Part shown: piece after piece, positions 56,198-64,000 of the stretch
Layout: every line of letters starts with the position of its first letter
Position numbering within the stretch: the first letter of the stretch is position 1
NCBI GenBank assembly: GCA_021396245.1
Contig: WNYE01000015.1
Location: 248,001 to 312,000, forward strand
Reading direction: 5' to 3'
DNA: 64,000 nucleotides
Source of the DNA: Sporothrix humicola
Lineage: Eukaryota > Ascomycota > Sordariomycetes > Ophiostomatales > Ophiostomataceae
The notes under the pieces: model-generated
Seen by the model: the letters and a program-made list of their open reading frames with translations, nothing else
Database searches by the model: none
What the model was told of the DNA's origin: nothing
Position numbers and translations under genes: made by a program

Positions 56198-59100
56198 ATG
56201 TCCGACAACCGTGGCAATAAAGGTGGCTACGGCGGAGGTGGTGCAGGAGGTGCAGGACGAGGAAAAGGTCAAGGAAAAGGACAAGGAAGCGGTGGTGGCG
56301 GTGGTAGATACGGTGGAGGTCATGGAGGTGGATATGGCGGAGGTCGCGGGGCCGGCGGCGGTGGCCACCAAAATCTTGCATTCCGGCCCCGTGGTGGAGG
56401 CGGAAGAGGCGGTGGTGCTCCGCCGCCCGAAATCATCCAAGGCGCCCCGGCACCGGACCCTCACGTGGCCCAGCTGGAGGATGCCATTCTCGCGTCGGCC
56501 AAACTAGCCGGCAAGCCCAACACCGGGCTACCCTTTCCGATGCGGCCCGGGTACGGCACCAAAGGCAAGGCAGTGACGCTGTGGGCCAACTATGTGGTGC
56601 TGACGGACGCTTCCAAATCCGGGCTTGTTCTCTATCGCTACGACGTGTCGGTGACGCCAGCCGTGACGGGCAAGAAGCGCGCGCAGGTGCTGCGCATCTT
56701 TTTGGAGGACACGCCGGAGCTGGCCGGGCTGGGCCCGGACATTGTGACAGACTTCAAGTCGACGCTCATCTCGCGCACGAAGCTGGTCTTTGTTAATGAC
56801 AATACAGGATTCGAGTCGCGGATCGTCTACCGCCTCGAAGGCCACGACCCGATCGAGGACGACGGCGGGTCGGGCTTGCCGGCGACGCTCAGAGAGTTTG
56901 TCGTGAAGCTCCAGTTTACAAACGCGCTGTCGGTGCCCGATCTTGTGACCCATCTTTCAGACACGCAGCCGCAGACACACACCGACATCAACTCGGTGTC
57001 GGCCTACAGAGACGCCCTGCCCACCATTCAGGCCCTGAACATCTTCTTCAACCACCACGCCATGACGTCCAGAAATCTGGTTGCTGTCGGGTCCTCCAAG
57101 ACGTTCTCTCTCAACGCGGCCGGCAACTATGCTGTTCTTGGCAAAGGTCTGATGGCCCTGCGCGGCGTGTTTGCGAGTGTGCGGATGGCCACCTCCCGTC
57201 TTCTGGTCAACGTCAACGTCAGCAACGGCGCATTCTACCAAACGGGCCCACTAGATCGATTGATCGTAGCGCGGACGGGGCCTGGAGGCGTCAACGCGGG
57301 CAACGCCAGACGTCTCGAGACGTTCCTCAAGCGTGTGAGAGTGCAGATGAACCACCTCCCGCCCAAGACGAACCGCAGCGGCCAAGTCATCCCGCGGATC
57401 AAGACCATCTTTGGCCTCGCCACGACCCATGACGGCCAGACCGGGGCCGTCGAGCACCCGCCCATTGTTGATCGTTATGGCGCCGGGCCCGAGGAGGTGC
57501 AGTTCTGGATGGATGCCCAGCCGGGAGGGAACGCCGGACCGTCCACCGCCAAACCAGCCGGAAAAAAGAGTAAACGCAAGGGTAAGGCGGGACCGCCTCA
57601 GCCATCTGCCGGCGGTCGCTACATTACCGTCTACGACTTTTTCAAAGAGAGTAAGTTCAGTTGAGGGAGCACATATTTTTTTGAACGTCTACTAACATGT
57701 CAGCTTACGGCATCGTGATTGCCAACCCCAGTCTGCCCGTCATCAACGTCGGCAACCGCGAGAATCCGACCTACCTGCCCGCCCAAGTCTGCGACGTCAT
57801 TCCCGGCCAGCCGGCCAATGCCAAGCTCGACCCAAAGCAGACCCAGGAGCTCATCAGGTTTGCCGTCCGCCAGCCGCAGCAGAGCCAGCGGTTTATCACG
57901 GGCGAGGGTCTCCGCATGGCCGGGCTGACGGCCGACACCAACCCGCGTCTCGCCCGGTTTGGCCTGGCGGCTGCCTCGGGCCTTATCACGGTCCCCGGCC
58001 GCGTGCTGCCGGCGCCCAAATTGATGTATGGGCAGAACCAAACAGCATTTGCGAAAGACGGCAGCTGGAACCTCGTGCCGCGGGACAAGCCTGCCCTCAA
58101 GTTCAGCCGCGGCGGTTCCCTTAAGCGATGGACCTGCCTGGTGCTTGAACTGCCCGACGTGTACAACGAGCGCAGTGAGAAACGGCCCCAGCGCTTCACC
58201 CTCGCCGGTATCAAAGAGATCCTCAAGCGCTTCCGGGGGATCCTGCTGGAGTCCGGCATGAACGTCGACGATCACGTGGAGCCTCGCTTGCTCAGTCTTG
58301 CCGGCGACGGACTGGATGATCCGCAGCTGCCTGCTAAGTTCAAGGCAGCCGTCGAGACGCCCGCCCAGCTCGATTTCTTGCTAATCGTCCTCCCGGACGC
58401 GCCCATCCCACTGTACAACCGCATCAAGCGGCTCGGCGACGTCCAGCACGGCATCCACACCGTCTGTGTCGTCGGCAGCAAGCTGGCCAAGGGCCAGGAC
58501 CAGTACCTGCGCAATGTCGCCCTCAAGTGCAACCTCAAGATGGGCGGGCGCAACCAGGGCGTCGACTTGGGCAGGTCTAATCTTTTGTCCGGCAACAAGA
58601 CCATGGTCGTCGGCATCGACGTCACCCACCCGTCGCCCGGCTCGTCGTCTCGCGCGCCCAGCATCGCTGGCATGGTCGCCAACGTCGACGGCGGCCTCCT
58701 GGGCCAGTGGCCTAGTGTGCTGCGGATCCAGACCGAGGCGCGCCAGGAAATGGTGGCTCACCTGGAAGACATGTTGGTGTCGCGGCTCAGGCTGTGGCAG
58801 AAGCACCAAAAGAACCAGCTGCCCGAAAACATTCTCGTGTACCGCGACGGCGTCTCGGAGGGACAATACCCGCTGGTCGTGGAGCAGGAACTGCCCCTCC
58901 TCAAGGCCGCCTGCCGCCAAGTCTACTCGCCCGAGGACACGTCCAAAGGCCTGCCCCGCTTCACGCTCGTCGTCGTCGGCAAACGCCACCACACGCGGTT
59001 CTACCCAACCACCGCCAAAGACGCCGTAGAGAAAACGGGAAACACCCTGCCGGGCACCATTGTCGACCGCGGCGTCACCGAGGCCCGCTCCTGGGACTTT

Positions 59101-59463
59101 TTCTTGCAGGCCCACGCTGCTCTCCAGGGAACGGTCCGGCCCGGTCATTACGTCGTGCTTCTTGACGAAATCTTCCGCCAAAAGGAAACGGCCGGCGCCG
59201 CCGACCGCCTCGAGGAAATCACACAGAGCATGTGCTACGTCTTTGGCCGCGCCACCAAGGCGGTGTCCCTGTGCACGCCCGCCTACTATGCCGACATTCT
59301 CTGCGAGCGCGCGCGCTGCTACCTCAGCAGCGTCTTTGACGAGACCCCGGAGACGTCGACCGTCACGGGCGGTGCCGGTGGTGCCAGGGGCAACGCAGGC
59401 TCGCCGTCTGACAGCGATGTCCAGATCCACGCAAAACTGAGGGATACAATGTTCTACATTTAG
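56198..59463 (+). CDS. qde2: Argonaute (QDE-2 type) small-RNA slicer
   Basis: Core protein of RNA silencing: binds small guide RNAs and cuts complementary transcripts (quelling and antiviral/transposon defence in fungi). Two exons, 56198-57650 and 57704-59463, flank a 53-nt intron (GTAAGT donor, CTAAC branch) and give 1,070 residues. The first 75 residues are Gly-rich with G-G-Y and R-G-G repeats. The N domain and linkers span about 100-330, PAZ about 330-470 (it ends Y-I-T-V-Y-D-F-F), MID about 620-780 and PIWI about 780-1060. The slicer tetrad is complete as D-E-D-D: D790 (I-D-V-T-H-P), E833 (R-Q-E-M), D866 (Y-R-D-G-V-S-E-G-Q) and D1015 (A-Y-Y-A-D). The C-terminus ends M-F-Y-I, like the M-x-F-x tail of other Argonautes. 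Slicing activity is therefore expected. Confidence 0.95.
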
Positions 59464-59908
59464 GGGGAGAGAGAGTATGGTTTGATTTTAGTGAAGGACG
59501 CCAGAGATTTGATTTCAATTTTGAATTTAATGCGTTGATTTTGGTAGACATATTCAAAAGAATGAACAAGATGGGCTCTTGAACGATGATGTTGTCCTGT
59601 GACAAAGAATGTTTGTAATTCCCTGGTGAGGGAGCAAGGGTATGTTCAAAGCTTGGAGAGAATGTACTTTGGCCAACTTTCGTTTGAAGGAGCTACATCT
59701 GTTGATCTTGATACGTTGTCTACGGGGTAATTAAGCGGGGAGATCTTCTCTAGGAGCCGTCTTTCGACAATGAGTTTCCATGCATTCAGTCGTTGGCACA
59801 TTTGAATTTCGCACTCTGATCCCGCTGGGTAAATGTTTGGGCGTCTATGAATAAGTTTATTCAAGCACTTTACATTCGCTTTTAACATTCTATTGCCCCA
59901 CTCCCCCT
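59464..59908. other. Intergenic between convergent Argonaute and transporter genes
   Basis: AT-rich 3' regions; no gene seen. Confidence 0.5.
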
Positions 59909-61487
59909 TTATGCCGTCAAGTCACCAAACGATCCAGTGTAGCCGTTCTCCTCCAAATACGCACGGAAGCGCGCATCTTCTGTTTCCATATCCTTGTCCA
60001 TGGTGGGAATCAGGAACCACGAGATGAGGCCGCCCGTAGCAGCAAATGCGGCCCCAATGAGGAACACGCCCTGCACACCCTTTTCCTCGTTGCTGAACGA
60101 GTTCTGGATGGGCGTAAAGACTTGGGTGCCAATGGCAGCGCCGGCCTTGCCAACAGCTGCTGCGAGACCAAGGAAATGGCCACGAAGTGGCGTCGGGAAG
60201 GACTCTGCACCGCAGAGGAACGTGGCGACCTGGAATGTCAGTACACCACCAAAATAAATCCAATAGTTTTATGGGGCACTTACACCAGGACCCATTTCGC
60301 CGAGGGCATTGAAGATGCCGTAGAGGACGACAAAGAGCGGAAAGACGGACTGGATGGGGCCGAGGGCGCCACCGATAATGAAGCCCAGAATGGCCCATAA
60401 AACGAAACCCAGAGTCATGGTCTGCTTGCGACCGATGCGATCCATAAGGAGACCGCCAGTGAGACAGCCGGGCAGGTAAAACAGGTTGATCACTGTGCCG
60501 TAGCCAATGTTCTGGGTGATGGTGTTGTTGGGGTTGAGCGTCGACACAATGGACGAGCTAAAGATGCCAAACGGATATGTCTGGTGGGTTAGTGGATGTG
60601 CAATTATAAGATAAAGAGAAGGGAATACCTACCACAAAATCGTACATGAACCAGGACAGCGAGGTGCCCAGCATGGGCTTCCAGTATCTCTTGAGGACCA
60701 GCATGTAAGGCACGTCCTTTTTCATAGCGTGCTTGCGGTATTGCGTCGACTGGAATCGGCTGAGACGGAAGAAGAGGAGGGCCACTGGCAGGACAAAGCC
60801 GAGACCGAAACAGACGCGCCAGATGCCGTCGCTCAAATTCTGATGGTATGCGGCTAGAACGATCAGTGCCACAACGCCGGCAATGACAAAGCCAAAGTCA
60901 ATGGCAAAATCGGTGGCCACAGCCACCAGCATGCCACGGCGGCGGCGGCCAAACGAGGTCTCGTCTGAAGCCTCGGCGCTGCCAGTGCCACAGGTCGGGT
61001 ACTCGCCGCCGGCACCGAACCCAGAAACGCCGCGGCCAATGATCATCATCCAAAACATGCCGAGCTCAGAACCACCTTTGCCGTGAGCAGCAGTGGCCAA
61101 GATAATACCCAAGACCAGAAACAAAGTGGCAAAGACGATGCCCGTCCGTCTACCCAGGCGGTCAATGGCACACCCAAAGAAGAGCATGCCAAAGATCTCG
61201 CCAATCAGATAGGCGTTGGACAGCCGTGTCTTGATGATGCTGGTGAACGTGGCCGGATAGAGCTTGGCGAGCACCAAGTTCATGTAGCCAATGATCTGTG
61301 CATTGTAGCCGTCTGAGAAGAGGGCAACACCACTGACGAGGACAGTCGTGATGGATGACCTGGTAGCGATTGTGCCGACAGTTGTTTCGTTGTTGTCGTC
61401 AATCTGTGCATTGATGATCGGAGACTCGGCGACGGTCTGGTTGTTGGCCACAGCCGTCTTTCGATCCGAGTCGTAGTCGTCTAGCAT
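59909..61487 (-). CDS. MFS organophosphate transporter, GIT1/PHO84-like
   Basis: Plasma-membrane symporter of the phosphate:H+ / glycerophosphoinositol branch. Three exons on the minus strand, 61487-60633, 60580-60284 and 60229-59909 (introns 52 and 54 nt), give 490 residues. Family marks are the start of helix 1 (A-L-F-S-D-G-Y-N-A-Q), D-R-L-G-R-R in the first half, G-I-G-A-like replaced by G-F-G-A-G-G-E-Y-P in helix 4, W-F-M-Y-D-F-V-T-Y at the central junction and D-R-I-G-R-K in the second half. GIT1 proteins import glycerophosphodiesters; relatives take inorganic phosphate. The gene shares an 849-bp promoter with the PhyH gene, so a phosphorus-containing organic substrate, possibly a phosphonate, is an attractive inference. 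Confidence 0.88.
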
Positions 61488-62336
61488 TTTGAAATTGATG
61501 TTTTTGATAAAAATATGCAAGGCTGTCAAGATCGTCAGGTCAAGCTGATGAGATCAAAAGTTCGACTTGGTAGACTTTTTTGCAATGATATCTCAGTTGA
61601 ATTGATGAATCTCACGGGCAGAAATATCTAGAAATCACCTCTGACTTAAGTACTTCAGCAATGTCAACCAATTTGATAACATGGCCCATGAGATGCTGAT
61701 ACCCATTTCCACGCCCAGAAGCACACTCTCATGGCTGGCCGACAGCATCCACAGGCCTCGGAGGACATATGCGCCAATCATCTTGCATGAATTGACGTCG
61801 AACACCACAAAATATGCCTGGGTTTGGTATTTTGCTCGTGTGAGACGAAGAACTTGTCGAAGAAGATAGGGTCCAAATCACCACAGTCTCTACCCACGTG
61901 GGCAGGTTTATTGGGCTTGCTTATCTTTTATATGAAGAGTATGATTCCAGGGGTGGGGAAGTCAGAATTATTTCCATTTGAATAACTGGATAAGACAGGT
62001 GTAAATACATTGAGATCCACACAAAATTATCTTTTTAGCGTCTTGTCGCCAAAGATCTTAGCGACGAACGATCCAAACGACGGCTTGTTGGGAAAATAAG
62101 CGACGGCGAATGGGCGTCAAGTTGATTAAGCGAGCTACTGAAAACTGCAGACAACCAAGACGTGTTCCTGACTTCACTGCGTGCATTGTCTAAAGATTTA
62201 TATTGGACGCTTCGTCGACAGTTTTATCGAGATATCAAACACAATCAACACAATCTCAACAATCACAACCTCCCGTTATCAAGACGTTTCTTCACCATAT
62301 CACTTACAACATCTTCACATCGTCTCCGTCATCACA
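61488..62336. promoter_or_regulatory. Bidirectional promoter of transporter and PhyH genes
   Basis: No gene lies in this 849-bp divergent region. Besides the CACGTG palindrome near its middle, a GATA-type word (TTATCT) is at 61921-61926. The last 120 bases before the PhyH start are CAACA-rich leader. Confidence 0.6.
61891..61900. promoter_or_regulatory. CCCACGTGGG palindrome, candidate Pho4/NUC-1 site
   Basis: A perfect 10-bp palindrome, 404 bases from the transporter ATG and 437 from the PhyH ATG. CACGTGGG is the high-affinity form of the yeast Pho4 site, and Neurospora NUC-1 uses the CACGTG core. Because it is symmetric it reads CACGTGGG both ways. Other bHLH factors also bind CACGTG. Confidence 0.5.
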
Positions 62337-63152
62337 ATGGCTGTCACCGCAGACCAGGTCGCCTTCTTTGAGAAGAATGGCTACGTAATCGTTCGCGATT
62401 TTCTGACCCCAGACCAGGTCACCGACTTGCAGCGCTGGGCCCAGGAGGTGCACGACTGGAAGCCCACGCCCACGTCTGAGTTTATGCCCTACGAGGAAGT
62501 CAATGCCAAGGGCGAGACGGTGCTCTGCCGCACCGAAAACTTTGCCGACTGCCACAAGGGCTTCGATGCTCTCCTGCGGGGAGACAAGCTCAACGATCTC
62601 CTCCAAGGCCTCTCCGGCGAGCCCATGCATTTGTTTAAAGAAAAGATCAACTACAAGCTCGCTGGCAGTGGCGGCTTCGCGCCGCATATTGACGCCGTCG
62701 CCTACACGCACATTAAGCGCGTCAAACACTTGACCATCCTGTTGAGTGTGGACCCGTCCAACCTGCAGAATGGCGGCCTCGAGGTCGTCGACGGCAGCCA
62801 CAAGATGGACGTGCCCATCGACCCGACGACCAACTGCATCGAGTCGAGCTGGGTCGACGCCCAGAAATGGACGCCGGTCGAGCTGGAGGCCGGCCAGCTC
62901 CTCGTGTTTACGTCGTACGTGGCCCACCGCAGCGGCGCCAACACGAGCAGCTCCGACCGAAAGGCCATCTATGCGACGTACAACCGCGCCTGCGAAGGTG
63001 ACTTGCGCAAGGGCTACTATGAGCACCGAAACAAGGAGTGGCCGGCGACGCACATGCGCAAGGAGGGCGAGTCGTATGCGGCGGGTGCTCTCACATATGG
63101 CTTTGGCTCACCAATGCTCAGCGTTGATCAGGGAAAGCAGGTGGTATTCTAG
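62337..63152 (+). CDS. PhyH-family Fe(II)/2-oxoglutarate dioxygenase (PhnY-like candidate)
   Basis: Non-haem iron hydroxylase, cytosolic by lack of any signal. Single exon, 271 residues; the ATG lies in CACAATGG after a CA-rich leader, and the protein starts directly with the family's F-F-E-K-N-G-Y-V-I-V. The iron site is H117-x-D119 (P-H-I-D) and H197 (A-H-R-S-G), with R208 placed to bind 2-oxoglutarate. Other blocks are R-T-E-N-F-A-D and H-L-F-K-E-K-I-N-Y-K-L, which in PhyH enzymes line the pocket. PhyH proteins hydroxylate many substrates; bacterial PhnY uses 2-aminoethylphosphonate. The assignment as PhnY-like rests on the neighbours (an HD protein of the PhnZ type and a GIT1-like transporter), not on a residue proven specific. 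A secondary-metabolite or other oxygenase is the main alternative. Confidence 0.85.
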   Translation: MAVTADQVAFFEKNGYVIVRDFLTPDQVTDLQRWAQEVHDWKPTPTSEFMPYEEVNAKGETVLCRTENFADCHKGFDALLRGDKLNDLLQGLSGEPMHLFKEKINYKLAGSGGFAPHIDAVAYTHIKRVKHLTILLSVDPSNLQNGGLEVVDGSHKMDVPIDPTTNCIESSWVDAQKWTPVELEAGQLLVFTSYVAHRSGANTSSSDRKAIYATYNRACEGDLRKGYYEHRNKEWPATHMRKEGESYAAGALTYGFGSPMLSVDQGKQVVF

Positions 63153-63710
63153 GGAGAAGATTTTGGGTTATGTTTAGTCAATAGTTGTCTAGTAAGTAAG
63201 TTTTGATTCTGCACATAATATTCCTAGTCTTATGTCTGCGTGGCTACGTCATTTTGAATTCGGCCTGTATTACACCGACTGCATACATTGGGAATTTTCA
63301 CTCGGCTTCTTCTGTTCAATAAAATCAAAGATAGGAAAAAGAATACGGCAAATGAGAGGGTTGCGATAAATAAGTGTCCGCATACGTATGGATCTGATCT
63401 TGGGGAAACCTTTCACGCCCCAAAATCCAAATAAAAGGTGGCTCCACATTAAGCGACGAAGTGGCAAACAACCAATCGCTTGAATACTTTGAAGCTGGTC
63501 AGCATGCTAGTCCGGGACGCAGCTTGGAGCATATGATAGCTCTTGATTTCAATTCAGATAAAACACTCTCTATCAGGCACAAGTTAAATAAATTCTATTT
63601 ATCAAAACTTCAACATCAACAAGCAGCGAAACATCACGACAAACACCCTAGCCATCCTCGGCCTCATTCTTACATTCCTCTCCACGAACATAATCACAAC
63701 CAGATCCATC
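63153..63710. other. Intergenic between PhyH and HD-domain genes
   Basis: AT-rich 558 bases with the PhyH 3' UTR and the promoter of the next gene; a CAACATCAACAAGC-like leader precedes the HD start. No CACGTG here. Confidence 0.5.
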
Positions 63711-64000
63711 ATGGAGCTCCCAACAGAACGCACACCAGAGTCGGTCGTCGATTACATAGTCTCTGTGATGGCAGCCTCTGAGACGACACCCTACATTGGC
63801 GAGCCCATCTCCCAGCTCCAGCACTCGTTGCAGTGCGCCGCCCAGGCTGCCGATGCCGTTCCGGCCGTCGACGAGGCCACACAAGTTGCCGCTCTCCTAC
63901 ACGACATTGGCCAGTTTGCGCCAGCCAGAGACATTCGCGCATTGGTCAACAAGAAGACAGAAATAGAGAATCTCGGCGGCCAGCCCGCCAGCGAGAGTGT
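63711..64000 (+). CDS. HD-domain oxygenase, PhnZ-like (partial, runs off window)
   Basis: N-terminal 96 residues of a protein cut by the window end; the frame stays open. PhnZ is a mixed-valence di-iron HD enzyme that splits the C-P bond of 2-amino-1-hydroxyethylphosphonate. Here Y28 and E31 sit in P-Y-I-G-E-P, matching PhnZ's substrate-lid Y24 and E27. They are followed at the same distance by the first metal ligand H38 (Q-L-Q-H-S-L-Q-C-A; PhnZ H34), and then by the HD pair H64-D65 (A-L-L-H-D-I-G; PhnZ H58-D59). N-L-G-G near the cut fits the following PhnZ loop. The remaining metal ligands lie outside the window. Other HD oxygenases (TmpB, MIOX relatives) are possible. No intron is seen so far. 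Confidence 0.8.
   Translation, partial: MELPTERTPESVVDYIVSVMAASETTPYIGEPISQLQHSLQCAAQAADAVPAVDEATQVAALLHDIGQFAPARDIRALVNKKTEIENLGGQPASES

Noticed and set aside
59909..61487. Plain inorganic phosphate permease
   Set aside because: Not excluded by sequence, but helix 1 (F-S-D-G-Y-N-A-Q) and the neighbouring oxygenases fit the organophosphate GIT1-like branch better.

Overview
The window is nuclear DNA of a filamentous ascomycete, most likely a Sordariomycete. Genes are split by short introns (mostly about 52-104 nt) with GTRNGT-type donors and CTAAC/CTGAC branch sites. The gene set includes a QDE-2-type Argonaute, a Zn2Cys6 factor, SET9, PAC1/LIS1 and a GH12 glucanase. Coding sequence is GC-rich at third positions, while intergenic DNA is long and rich in polypyrimidine tracts. 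An Ophiostomatales-like genome (Sporothrix or relatives) would fit, but this is a guess from gene style only. I saw no tRNA, rRNA, CRISPR or recognisable transposon, and no repeat family suggesting RIP.

Layout. 1-14.9 kb: MAL-type sugar permease, conserved unknown protein, PAC1/LIS1, PAP2-type membrane phosphatase/phosphotransferase, BTB protein, tail-anchored unknown protein. 14.9-22.5 kb: a 7.5-kb stretch without a supportable gene. 22.5-31 kb: LrgAB-like membrane protein, Pin1/Ess1 prolyl isomerase (minus), RNA polymerase II subunit RPB9 with an odd 707-nt intron that is open in frame, and mitoribosomal protein uL14m (minus). 32.5-41.4 kb: SET9 H4K20 methyltransferase, convergent Zn2Cys6 factor, RraA-like aldolase, LURP-one-like protein. 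43.3-54.8 kb: cellulose-synthase-like GT2, membrane-anchored GH12, AN1-finger/APH-kinase fusion, a small possibly velvet-like protein, YrdC-domain protein. 56.2-59.5 kb: Argonaute with a complete DEDD slicer tetrad.

The right end (59.9-64 kb) is the most interesting part. A transporter of the organophosphate (GIT1-like) MFS branch is divergent from a PhyH-family Fe(II)/2-oxoglutarate dioxygenase. The dioxygenase is followed in tandem by an HD-domain protein, cut by the window edge, that carries the PhnZ lid and metal motifs (Y-I-G-E, Q-L-x-H, L-L-H-D). PhyH plus PhnZ-type HD enzymes form the bacterial PhnY/PhnZ oxidative phosphonate pathway. The shared promoter holds a perfect 10-bp palindrome, CCCACGTGGG, which contains the high-affinity Pho4/NUC-1 core in both directions. 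I propose a candidate fungal organophosphonate uptake-and-oxidation cluster under phosphate control.

Splice sites were placed by eye from consensus, reading frame and family alignment; none was tested with transcripts.
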